DNA of 7,631 nt from Methanosarcinales archaeon. GTDB lineage: Archaea; Halobacteriota; Methanosarcinia; Methanosarcinales; Methanocomedenaceae. This document shows, piece after piece, positions 1 through 6,225 of this stretch (positions are counted from its first letter, which is position 1; every line of letters starts with the position of its first letter). Both the position numbers and the translations under genes were made by a program. The notes under the pieces were generated by a model. The model was given only the letters and a program-made list of their open reading frames with translations, was not told the origin of the DNA and ran no database searches. The stretch spans positions 1-7,631 of the forward strand of contig DAOWEE010000199.1 of NCBI GenBank assembly GCA_030638625.1. Reading direction: 5' to 3'.

Positions 1-2
1 AG

Positions 3-179
3 CAGGTACAGGCATCGATGGCGGTGCTGTCAAGGCGTTTTGGTGAAATAGATGAAAAATGGAGAGTGTTCCACCAGACTCACCTGAGGAATCTGGATAA
101 CAAGGCTGAGGAAATTGATACGGCCTACAATGGATTGAGGGCCGAATTCGATAGAATCGGTGAGAAGCGAATTCGGTAG
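3..179 (+). CDS. C-terminal fragment of an unidentified, probably coiled-coil protein
   Basis: An open frame enters from the left edge and runs 58 codons to a TAG at 177-179. The visible residues are strongly charged and mostly helix-forming (for example RRFGEIDEKW and NLDNKAEEID), with hydrophobic residues spaced as in a coiled coil. No domain or catalytic motif is recognisable, so no function is assigned. The TAG lies inside the second copy of an imperfect 17-base repeat (144-160 and 169-185). The copies are offset by 25 bases and are therefore in different frames, so the C-terminus may have been altered by a small duplication. The coding frame is supported by absence of stops and plausible composition only; the missing N-terminal part is needed to name the family. 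Confidence 0.5.
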   Translation, partial: QVQASMAVLSRRFGEIDEKWRVFHQTHLRNLDNKAEEIDTAYNGLRAEFDRIGEKRIR

Positions 180-185
180 AATTGG
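144..185. repeat. Short imperfect direct repeat, 17 bases, two adjacent copies
   Basis: GAATTCGATAGAATCGG at 144-160 recurs as GAATTCGGTAGAATTGG at 169-185, matching at 15 of 17 positions with a 25-base period. Because 25 is not a multiple of three, the second copy is read in a different frame and supplies the stop codon of the upstream fragment. Confidence 0.6.
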
Positions 186-222
186 CAAATTATCAGATGA
201 ATGAAATTGATAAGGGTATAAC

Positions 223-232
223 AAATATATAA
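223..232 (+). promoter_or_regulatory. Archaeal TATA box for the binding-protein/kinase operon
   Basis: AAATATATAA fits the archaeal TATA element. Counting about 25-27 bases from its centre puts transcription start near 253-255, leaving a leader of about 46 bases before the ATG at 301. This is a pattern match, not a mapped start. Confidence 0.5.
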
Positions 233-235
233 GTA

Positions 236-252
236 ATAGACTATATGTCTAT
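236..252. promoter_or_regulatory. Candidate operator: dyad just downstream of the TATA box
   Basis: ATAGAC-TATAT-GTCTAT is a perfect 6-base inverted repeat around a 5-base centre. It fills the space between the TATA box (223-232) and the predicted start (about 253), where many archaeal repressors act by blocking polymerase recruitment. A further half-site-like copy (CATATAGAC, 272-280) lies in the leader. Function is inferred from position and symmetry; AT-rich DNA yields some dyads by chance. Confidence 0.4.
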
Positions 253-300
253 ATATCAATGAAAAAAACGGCATATAGACTTGCAAAGTGAGGGCGCGAT

Positions 301-1221
301 ATGCAAAAAATATCGAAAACATATACTTTTCCATTCATTTTTCTTATAATTGGAATCACTTTATCATCGGCCGGCTGTTTTGGGCTGGAACCTGCTGAAA
401 AGATATCTCTTGATGAAGTCGAACTGACAAACGTTACACAACCAGAGATACAGCCTCTGATAATTGCTGTTTCAGCTATGGTCTCTCCAAAAGATACGAT
501 GATATATTACCAGGATTTGCTGGATTATGTATCAGAAAGAACTGGCCGTCCTGTTGAACTGGTTCAGCGTGAAACTTATCTGGAAATTAATAACATGCTT
601 GAAACCCAGTCTATTGATGTCGGGTTTGTATGTACTGGTGCATATGTTGAAGGTCATGATAAGTTCGGGATGGAGCTTCTGGTTGCACCGTTAGTTCAGG
701 GTGAACCTTATTATTATTCATACATAATAGTATCAAATGACAACGAAGCCGAAAGTCTTGAAGACCTCAGGGGCAAGAAATTTGCATTTACCGACCCATT
801 GTCAAATACAGGAAAGCTCTCACCCACATACATGCTGGCACTGATGAATGAAACACCTGATTCGTTCTTTTCCAGTTATATCTACACCGGCAGTCATGAT
901 AAATCCATAGAAGCCGTAGCCAGGAATCTCGTGGATGGTGCTGCAGTGGATAGCTTGATTTGGGATTATTCTGACGAAATGAACCCTGAGTTTACATCAA
1001 AGACAAAAATTATAACAATATCCGACCCATACGGGATACCACCTGTGGTGGTTCACCCTGATACTGAACCTGAATTAAAGAAGGAACTCAAAAATATATT
1101 CCTGACCATGCACAAAGATCCAAAAGGTGCAGAGATTCTGGAACATATTAAAATTGACAGATTTGTTGAGATTAATGACAGTGAATATGATTTTGTGCGC
1201 AGTTGTAAAATAGAAACTTAA
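301..1221 (+). CDS. PhnD-like substrate-binding lipoprotein, probable ligand presenter for the adjacent histidine kinase
   Basis: This 306-residue protein begins with a basic N-terminus, a hydrophobic stretch (about 10-24) and LSSAGC, in which Cys26 is the probable lipidated residue; position -3 is Ser rather than the usual Leu. It would sit on the outer face of the membrane. The rest resembles the PhnD/phosphonate-binding branch of type 2 periplasmic binding proteins: a first strand LIIAVSAMVSPKD (53-65), DVGFVCTGAYV (106-116), LRGKKFAFTDP (156-166) with SNTG (168-171), and a segment with His199 then AVARNLVDGAAVDS (205-218). No transporter permease or ATPase follows. Its stop is one base before the kinase start, so the pair is probably translationally coupled and sensory rather than for uptake. 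AioX, which presents arsenite to the kinase AioS, is a known precedent from this fold. Cys111 in the central motif is a candidate ligand residue. GTGAGG at 288-293 supports the chosen ATG. The ligand is unknown. Confidence 0.85.
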   Translation: MQKISKTYTFPFIFLIIGITLSSAGCFGLEPAEKISLDEVELTNVTQPEIQPLIIAVSAMVSPKDTMIYYQDLLDYVSERTGRPVELVQRETYLEINNMLETQSIDVGFVCTGAYVEGHDKFGMELLVAPLVQGEPYYYSYIIVSNDNEAESLEDLRGKKFAFTDPLSNTGKLSPTYMLALMNETPDSFFSSYIYTGSHDKSIEAVARNLVDGAAVDSLIWDYSDEMNPEFTSKTKIITISDPYGIPPVVVHPDTEPELKKELKNIFLTMHKDPKGAEILEHIKIDRFVEINDSEYDFVRSCKIET

Positions 1222-1222
1222 C

Positions 1223-3046
1223 ATGAAACCTGTAAATTATTATCTTGACACCCTCTTAAAGCCAATATCAGGATACAGCATACGGACTAAATTAATTCTG
1301 GCCGTTACATCCATTATATTAATTATTGGGATTGTTTCAAGTGTTTATTTATTTAATTTTCAAACTGCAATGATGACATCCGAACTGCAGGATAAAGGTA
1401 TTTCAATTACCCGTAACCTGGCAGAGAACAGTGTCAACCCGATACTTACAGATGATGTATTAAAATTACAGCACCTCATAGAAAATATAATAATTGCCGA
1501 ATCTGATGTTGCTTATGTGTTCATTCTGGATGGAGAAGGGAATGTTATCGTGCATACGTTCGAAGGAGGATTCCCGTCTGCCCTGAAGGCTGTAAATCCG
1601 GCTATTAGGGAATCTTCTATCAAGCGCATTGAGCTCGATAGTGAAATTATTGATGACATCGCATATCCTGTCCTGGAAGGAAGGATTGGGGAGGCACATG
1701 TAGGGATGTCGGAAGCACATATGAATGAAATATTATCCCGTTCAATGCTTTTTTCTTTAGGATTGATTACCATTTCGATGCTAATAGGAGCTCTGCTGGC
1801 ATACGGTGCCGGAACATACATATCCAGGCCCATACTTTCACTAAAGAAAGGTGCATTGGAGCTTGGAAAAGGTAATCTGGATTATAAGGTCAATGTAGAT
1901 TCACAAGATGAGATTGGGGATTTGGCCGTCACATTCAATACAATGGCAGAAAAACTTGAAATATTAATTCATGAAAAGGATGCTGCCAACCAAAAAATCC
2001 TTGAAACCAGTAAATATCTTGATACCATTATTTCGGGCAGCCACGACGGCATCAATGTTATCGATTCAAATGGTCGGTTCGAGTTTTGCAACAGGGCTTT
2101 TTTTGAGATTGGGGGTTATGAAGAGAAAGACCTTATAGGGAAGCATTTTATGACCATCATTCCTGCTGATCACCACAATTTCATGCTTGAGCGCTGGAAA
2201 GAGGTTCAAAAAGGGATGGGAAAACCATATGAAACACAAATCATCTCAAAGGACGGGAGTTTAAGGGATTTAATGGTTAGCCATAAAGATATTGTGGTCG
2301 GTGGGGGGGCTAAATATGTCGTGGTCATAAAGGACGTAACAGAACTCAAGAAACTAGATGAAATGAAAAGCAACATTATCTCAAACATTTCCCACGAACT
2401 CCGTACACCCATGACTATCATGAGAGGTTTCACAGAACTGGCGATTCATGAAGCCGACCCTGTAAAAAGAAATGAATTTCTTGAAAAGTCTATCAATGCC
2501 ATTGACAAGCAGAACCAGATGATTCAGGACCTGCTGGAAATCGCTATAAGTGAAAGCGGCCCCATCAAGCTTAATTATGAGAATGTTAACCTCAATGATG
2601 TACTTGACACATCATTGAAAATTGTGAAACAAAAAGCAAGACTAAAGGACATTACAATAATTACTTCACTGGAAAAGGATTTGCAAGTTAAGGCTGACTC
2701 ACAACAATTGGCTTATGCACTCACAAAACTCCTGGATAATGCTGTTAAGTTCAATGAAAAAGGCGGTACCGTAGAAGTAAAGTCAAGATATACCGACGGG
2801 CATTTCGAGATATTAGTGAGGGACACTGGCATTGGAATTTACACGAATGACCAGGATAAGATATTTGAGAAATTTTACCAGGCAGACTCCACAACCACCA
2901 GGAATTACGGAGGAAGCGGGGTTGGACTTACCATAACCAGGCACATCATTGAAGCTCACGGTGGCAAAATCCGGGTTGAGAGTGAATTGGGAGTTGGAAC
3001 TACCTTCTTCATAACCTTGCCTGTTGAAAAAGCAGGCGACATTTAA
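1223..3046 (+). CDS. Membrane sensor histidine kinase (extracytoplasmic sensor-HAMP-PAS-HisKA-HATPase)
   Basis: This 607-residue protein has a first membrane segment at about 23-45, an extracytoplasmic domain at 46-173, and a second segment at about 175-197. The outer domain resembles single-Cache sensors (VAYVFILDGEGNVIVHT at 96-112, then AYPVLEGRIGEAHVG at 147-161). Inside are HAMP (about 198-250), PAS (about 262-375), HisKA with SNISHELRTPMT (387-398) and phospho-acceptor His391, and the ATPase with N box LLDNAVKF (Asn505), G1 DTGIGI (534-539), F box IFEKFYQAD (547-555) and G2 GGSGVGLT (563-570). All kinase motifs are intact, so it should be active. It starts one base after the binding-protein stop, which is its best candidate partner. 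No receiver domain or response regulator lies in this protein or next to it, so the output is unknown. The start is set by the tight spacing and the good N-terminal membrane segment. Confidence 0.93.
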   Translation: MKPVNYYLDTLLKPISGYSIRTKLILAVTSIILIIGIVSSVYLFNFQTAMMTSELQDKGISITRNLAENSVNPILTDDVLKLQHLIENIIIAESDVAYVFILDGEGNVIVHTFEGGFPSALKAVNPAIRESSIKRIELDSEIIDDIAYPVLEGRIGEAHVGMSEAHMNEILSRSMLFSLGLITISMLIGALLAYGAGTYISRPILSLKKGALELGKGNLDYKVNVDSQDEIGDLAVTFNTMAEKLEILIHEKDAANQKILETSKYLDTIISGSHDGINVIDSNGRFEFCNRAFFEIGGYEEKDLIGKHFMTIIPADHHNFMLERWKEVQKGMGKPYETQIISKDGSLRDLMVSHKDIVVGGGAKYVVVIKDVTELKKLDEMKSNIISNISHELRTPMTIMRGFTELAIHEADPVKRNEFLEKSINAIDKQNQMIQDLLEIAISESGPIKLNYENVNLNDVLDTSLKIVKQKARLKDITIITSLEKDLQVKADSQQLAYALTKLLDNAVKFNEKGGTVEVKSRYTDGHFEILVRDTGIGIYTNDQDKIFEKFYQADSTTTRNYGGSGVGLTITRHIIEAHGGKIRVESELGVGTTFFITLPVEKAGDI

Positions 3047-3059
3047 AGGTGAATTGTTA

Positions 3060-3081
3060 TTAAGGCATTCGAAGCCCTTAA
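3060..3081. repeat. Inverted repeat between the kinase and dehydrogenase genes
   Basis: TTAAGGC and GCCCTTAA flank ATTCGAA, giving an imperfect stem with one bulged base. It starts 14 bases after the kinase stop. No T-run follows, so it is a weak terminator candidate and could equally be an operator for the next gene. No clear TATA box could be chosen in this interval; the AT-rich stretches near 3093-3100 and 3111-3119 are both possible. Confidence 0.3.
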
Positions 3082-3137
3082 ATGAAATAATTCCATATTA
3101 TGGCTCAATTTGAATATAGAAACAGATGTGAAATATT

Positions 3138-4154
3138 ATGAGTAAAAAAGCAGCAGTAATTAAAGGAGATGGCGTGGGACCGGAACTGGTAGACGCCATG
3201 TTAGCAGTGACCCAGGCCGCTGGTACGAATGTAGAGTTCATACCCTGCGAGGCAGGGGCCGCCTGGTGGGAAGCAAACGGTGGCGATTCACTTATTCCAA
3301 AGGAGACCTGGGACCTGCTTGATGAGACTGATGCATGTTTCAAGGGACCTACAACCACGCCTGGCGGTGCTGGTTCACCCAGAAGCGTGGCCGTGTCCAT
3401 AAGACAGAAATTCAACCTCTATGCAAATGTCAGGCCGACAAAGACATTCCCGAATACGGCAAAACCACTGGGTGATGTGGATTTCGTGTGTGTCAGGGAA
3501 GGTACCGAAGGATTGTATATCGGTGAAGAAGTCAAACTTACAGATGATGTTTATATTGCCATACGCAAGATAACCCGCACCCAGAGCAGCAACATTGCCA
3601 GATATGCATTTGAAGAGGCAAAGCGCAGGGGATGGAAGACAGTGGTGCCCATCCATAAGAGCAATATCCTGAAACTGACTTGCGGCACATTCCTTGAAGA
3701 GGTGGAGAAGGTACATCAGGACTATCCTGACATGGAAGTATGGGAATACCACATCGACAACATTGCCCAGCAGTTAATCAAGAATCCCCAGATGTTCAAC
3801 GAGTCGATTTTATTGTCAACCAATCTGTTCATGGATGTCATCAGCGAAGAGTGCAGTGCTCTGGTTGGCAGTATCGGGTTAATATATTCCGCTAACATCG
3901 GTGAAGGTTATGCCATGTTCGAGCCGGCCCACGGTTCAGCACCAAAATATGCAGGCTTGGATAAGGTCAACCCGGTGGCTACTATACTTGCAGGGGCATG
4001 GATGCTGGATTATCTTGGTGAGAAAGAGCAGTCAAAAGCCATATTTGATGCAACTGAAGCTGTAATAGCAGAGGGCAAACACACTACCTATGATATGGGT
4101 GGCAGCGCAAAATTAAGCGAAATGACGGATGCCATTATTGCTAAAATGAAATGA
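3138..4154 (+). CDS. Isocitrate-dehydrogenase-like beta-decarboxylating dehydrogenase (probably NADP-dependent)
   Basis: This 338-residue enzyme belongs to the isocitrate/isopropylmalate/homoisocitrate dehydrogenase family, which oxidises a 2-hydroxy acid and removes the beta-carboxylate. Visible landmarks are IKGDGVGPE (8-16), SVAVSIRQKFNLYANVRP (83-100) with the substrate arginines Arg89 and Arg99, REGTEGLYIGEE (120-131) with Arg120 and catalytic Tyr127, Lys174 in HKSNILK, Asp207 in HIDNIAQQL, Asp233, and EPAHGSAPKYAG (262-273). Lys270, Tyr271 and Val277 match the NADP-binding residues of E. coli isocitrate dehydrogenase (Lys344, Tyr345, Val351); NAD-type isopropylmalate dehydrogenases usually have Asp-Ile there. 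Ser83 aligns with the isocitrate-binding serine, but Ala85 replaces the usual Asn and Glu237 replaces the second metal-binding Asp. The convergent neighbour is a citrate/homocitrate synthase relative, so isocitrate is the favoured substrate; homoisocitrate (coenzyme B pathway) or isopropylmalate remain possible. The ribosome binding site is weak (GTGA about 7 bases before the ATG). Confidence 0.87.
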   Translation: MSKKAAVIKGDGVGPELVDAMLAVTQAAGTNVEFIPCEAGAAWWEANGGDSLIPKETWDLLDETDACFKGPTTTPGGAGSPRSVAVSIRQKFNLYANVRPTKTFPNTAKPLGDVDFVCVREGTEGLYIGEEVKLTDDVYIAIRKITRTQSSNIARYAFEEAKRRGWKTVVPIHKSNILKLTCGTFLEEVEKVHQDYPDMEVWEYHIDNIAQQLIKNPQMFNESILLSTNLFMDVISEECSALVGSIGLIYSANIGEGYAMFEPAHGSAPKYAGLDKVNPVATILAGAWMLDYLGEKEQSKAIFDATEAVIAEGKHTTYDMGGSAKLSEMTDAIIAKMK

Positions 4155-4155
4155 A

Positions 4156-4194
4156 TTTTTTAAAAAAAGAACGTCCGGCAGCTTTGTCTGCCGG
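4156..4194. terminator. Shared terminator of the convergent dehydrogenase and synthase genes
   Basis: CCGGCAG (4175-4181) and CTGCCGG (4188-4194) form a perfect 7-base stem with a 6-base loop. On the - strand the stem is followed within a few bases by a run of seven T (the A-run at 4162-4168), a classic hairpin-plus-T layout for the synthase gene. On the + strand a run of six T (4156-4161) directly follows the dehydrogenase stop, and archaeal RNA polymerase can end at such T-runs without a hairpin. Confidence 0.65.
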
Positions 4195-4216
4195 CATAAA
4201 TATTTATGAACTTTAA

Positions 4217-5500
4217 TTAGTTTTTCTCGGCTTTTTCATGGGTATCGGATTCTACTAAAGGATCGAACATGAAGTATTTTTCAACGTAACCCTTCAATTC
4301 CTCATCTGAGATGCACGATATCCTCAGTTCTTTATCATAGAGCCTCTGTATGTCGGTCTGTATGGCTTTAAGTCGCGGGTCCCGCTTCAACACTTTTGCT
4401 CTTAAGCCCATAAGTTCATTCAATGTCTCCTCTACTTTATGCCTTAGCACTTCCATTCCAGAGGAATCACCTATCAGAAGTTGTCGTTTCCCACCTACAA
4501 CCTCTGGCAGATAAGCTTCATAAGTGAATGGATTCTTGATAACTCCGGCGGTATGGATGCCGCTTTCATGTGCAAAAATATTCCTGCCTACCACAGCTTT
4601 GTTGCGTGGCACCCTGATACCCATTTCCTTATCCATGAACTTTGCAAACTCTGTGACTTTTTCCAGATTGTACTTTTCAAACCCTTCAACTCTTTGGTTC
4701 AGGAACAGCATTATTTTCTCTATTTCGGTATTGCCTGCACGCTCGCCTATACCCAAAAACGTCAGACTTGACCAGTTGGCGCCGTGCCAGTATCCTGCAA
4801 GTGAGTTGGCTACTCCCAGACCGAAATCATCATGGATATGTGTCTCGATATTCTTGACCCCGAGCTCATCCTTCAGGTATTTGACCATTGTTGGGATGCC
4901 ATAAGGTTCATCTACGCCTTCAAAAGGCACTCCCATTCCTAATGTGTCGCAAAGACGGATGGTACAATCCGGGTCGATTTCAATTAGTTTTTGAATCAGC
5001 GGGAATACAAACCCATAGTTATCGGCTCGGGTCATGTCCTCGATATGAGCCCTGGTGCGCAGTCCATGGTCCACAGCATATTGTAATGCATCAACATATT
5101 TCTCTTCGGCAGCTTCTCTTGATGGGAGCCCCATCTTGTCGATAACATGTGAATCAGAGACTGACATGAGTATGCCTGTTTCCTCTATTCCATCCATTTC
5201 CAGCACAATATCAATATCGGCAGGGTTTGCCCTTGCCCACCCGGTAACTTCAGGGAATTCATACCCCTTGTTCAACATTTCCTTGGCTGCTTCCTTGTCA
5301 CGCTGGTTAAATACAAATGTTTCCAGTTTCTCTATCCCCATCTGGTGGAGATATTCGAATATTTGTAATTTCTGTTTCTTGGACATCACAATACCGGGCA
5401 TTTGTGAGCCGTCCCGGATTGTACTGTCACTGATAAACACTTCCTGCCCTTTAGGAAGTTTTATTTTTGGCAGGTCATCATAGTCTTTGTATACTTTCAT
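4217..5500 (-). CDS. Re-citrate synthase / homocitrate synthase family enzyme
   Basis: Starting at ATG 5500 (MKVYKDYDDLPKI) the protein has 427 residues. It is a DRE-TIM metallolyase of the isopropylmalate/homocitrate synthase family, which condenses acetyl-CoA with a 2-oxo acid. Motifs: SDSTIRDGSQMPGIVM (24-39) with metal ligand Asp25; EVTGWARANP (84-93); RAHIEDMTRAD (150-160); ETHIHDDFGLGVANS (219-233) with metal ligands His221 and His223; GIGERAGNTE (250-259) with Asn257; and AHESGIHTAG (310-319). From recall, QMPGIV, TGWARANP and HIHDDFGLGVANS resemble Clostridium kluyveri Re-citrate synthase more than LeuA. The product would then be citrate from oxaloacetate, feeding aconitase and the convergent isocitrate-dehydrogenase-like enzyme towards 2-oxoglutarate. 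Only about 110 residues follow HESGIH, so the full leucine-binding LeuA domain seems absent. An in-frame ATG at 5509 is also possible. A TATTTTAT element at 5526-5533 would start transcription near 5503, suggesting a leaderless or nearly leaderless mRNA; no ribosome binding site is visible. Homocitrate synthase is the main alternative. Confidence 0.8.
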   Translation of the reverse strand: MKVYKDYDDLPKIKLPKGQEVFISDSTIRDGSQMPGIVMSKKQKLQIFEYLHQMGIEKLETFVFNQRDKEAAKEMLNKGYEFPEVTGWARANPADIDIVLEMDGIEETGILMSVSDSHVIDKMGLPSREAAEEKYVDALQYAVDHGLRTRAHIEDMTRADNYGFVFPLIQKLIEIDPDCTIRLCDTLGMGVPFEGVDEPYGIPTMVKYLKDELGVKNIETHIHDDFGLGVANSLAGYWHGANWSSLTFLGIGERAGNTEIEKIMLFLNQRVEGFEKYNLEKVTEFAKFMDKEMGIRVPRNKAVVGRNIFAHESGIHTAGVIKNPFTYEAYLPEVVGGKRQLLIGDSSGMEVLRHKVEETLNELMGLRAKVLKRDPRLKAIQTDIQRLYDKELRISCISDEELKGYVEKYFMFDPLVESDTHEKAEKN

Positions 5501-5525
5501 CGAAACCATAAATGGATGTGGAAGG

Positions 5526-5533
5526 ATAAAATA
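5526..5533 (-). promoter_or_regulatory. Candidate TATA box for a leaderless synthase mRNA
   Basis: TATTTTAT on the - strand is centred about 29 bases before the ATG at 5500, so initiation would fall at or within a few bases of the start codon, consistent with the missing ribosome binding site. A second, better TATA match lies farther upstream (5611-5620). Confidence 0.35.
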
Positions 5534-5580
5534 GTTGTTATTTCTAGTTTTGATGGCATGTTGGGTTCTGTAAGGAATTG

Positions 5581-5599
5581 CCAGATTCAATTATTCTGG
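5581..5599. promoter_or_regulatory. Dyad near the upstream synthase promoter start point
   Basis: CCAGA and TCTGG flank a 9-base AT-rich centre. The dyad would straddle the start point predicted from the - strand TATA box at 5611-5620, so it may be an operator. The arms are only 5 bases, so chance is a real possibility. Confidence 0.25.
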
Positions 5600-5610
5600 G
5601 CGAAATCAAA

Positions 5611-5620
5611 TATTTATAAA
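5611..5620 (-). promoter_or_regulatory. Candidate upstream TATA box for the synthase gene
   Basis: TTTATAAATA on the - strand is a near-consensus archaeal TATA element. It would initiate near 5588-5594 and give a leader of about 90 bases before ATG 5500. It lies close to the + strand TATA box at 5631-5640, making this a compact divergent promoter region. Confidence 0.4.
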
Positions 5621-5630
5621 TGTAAGAAGA

Positions 5631-5640
5631 TTATATATAC
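5631..5640 (+). promoter_or_regulatory. TATA box for the RDD-family gene
   Basis: TTATATATAC on the + strand predicts initiation near 5660, about 25 bases before the TTG start and just upstream of the ribosome binding site at 5671-5676. Confidence 0.5.
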
Positions 5641-5670
5641 AACTATAATATATCTTTTATAGTGAAAAAC

Positions 5671-5676
5671 AGGAGG
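5671..5676 (+). promoter_or_regulatory. Ribosome binding site that fixes a TTG start
   Basis: AGGAGG is an ideal match to the archaeal 16S 3' end and lies 7 bases before TTG at 5684-5686. The nearby ATG at 5688-5690 is in another frame, so the spacing supports TTG as the true start of the RDD-family protein. Confidence 0.75.
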
Positions 5677-5683
5677 TTTTCTT

Positions 5684-6118
5684 TTGAATGAAGAAATTAA
5701 TGAAAAAGCAGGTTTTTTTATAAGATTTATAGCATATATGATCGATAATGTATTACTCACTATTGCAATATGGATAGTCGCTGCAATTGCTTTAGCAGGT
5801 AGTCTTGCATTGATGAACAATCAAACGGTAGTATTGGCAATTTCTCTCCTGAGCTGGGCAATTATGCTTATTGTTTACTTCGGCTATTTCATATATTTTT
5901 ATGGCACATCGGGACAGACATTAGGCAAGAAAATGCTGAATATCAAAGTAGTATCTACCGATGGAACACCATTAACGTATAAGAAAGGATTATTGAGGGT
6001 AATTGGTTACATTATTGCTTCGATCCCAATATATATCGGTTTTATCTGGATGTTATTCGATAAGAATAAACAGAACTGGGAAGACAAAATAGCAAATACC
6101 TATGTGGTAAAGGTATAG
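5684..6118 (+). CDS. RDD-family small integral membrane protein
   Basis: This 144-residue protein matches the RDD family in length and pattern. The N-terminal segment AGFFIRFIAYMIDNVLL (9-25) carries the family Arg14 and Asp21. Hydrophobic segments lie at about 22-42, 48-72 and 105-125. The cytoplasmic link has GQTLGKKMLNIKVV (77-90), and the C-terminus has Asp126 and NWEDKIANTYVV (131-142), the equivalent of the usual W-x-D-K-x-A-x-T ending. The protein is complete. RDD proteins are widespread and poorly defined; some have been linked to ion or small-molecule transport, but nothing here identifies a substrate. It has its own TATA box and strong ribosome binding site, so it is probably transcribed alone. 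The convergent DUF4013 gene is another small membrane protein without an evident functional link. Confidence 0.88.
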   Translation: MNEEINEKAGFFIRFIAYMIDNVLLTIAIWIVAAIALAGSLALMNNQTVVLAISLLSWAIMLIVYFGYFIYFYGTSGQTLGKKMLNIKVVSTDGTPLTYKKGLLRVIGYIIASIPIYIGFIWMLFDKNKQNWEDKIANTYVVKV

Positions 6119-6174
6119 TGGATAGATATTTAATTGTTAAGCAAGCTGTTCTTAATCCATTATGGCTAAATTGG

Positions 6175-6223
6175 CAGCAGGATTATTTTCTTAATTAACC
6201 CTTGCTGTCAATTCTCAATTTTT
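6175..6223 (+). terminator. Weak terminator candidate after the RDD-family gene
   Basis: CAGCAGG (6175-6181) can pair imperfectly with CCTTGCTG (6199-6206/7), with a long loop and one bulge, followed by a run of five T at 6219-6223. The stem is poor; the T-run may matter more. Apart from this and the hairpin at 6235-6256, nothing coding was seen between 6119 and 6273. Confidence 0.3.
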
Positions 6224-6225
6224 AT

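Noticed and set aside
301..1221. Phosphonate ABC transporter substrate-binding protein (phnD)
   Set aside because: The fold fits, but no permease or ATPase is adjacent and a kinase is directly coupled, so a transport role and the symbol phnD are not supported.
1466..1833. Antisense open frames in the kinase gene
   Set aside because: The + strand frame has complete sensor and kinase motifs; the antisense frames have no supporting features.
2303..2309. Run of seven G in the kinase PAS region as a phase-variation switch
   Set aside because: The gene is in frame, the run encodes an ordinary Gly-rich turn, and a single tract is weak evidence for slippage control.
4481..5483. Several long + strand open frames inside the synthase gene
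   Set aside because: They lie antisense to a gene with clear catalytic motifs, show no recognisable protein features and are typical shadows of its codon use.
4217..5590. Synthase starting at TTG 5590 (457 residues)
   Set aside because: The added N-terminus (residues such as RTQHAIKTRNNNYF) looks unlike the family, has no ribosome binding site and covers probable promoter sequence. ATG 5500 or 5509 is more likely.
5664..5681. Hairpin GAAAA...TTTTC holding the RDD ribosome binding site in its loop
   Set aside because: A 5-base stem of mostly A-U pairs is too weak to support an RNA switch.
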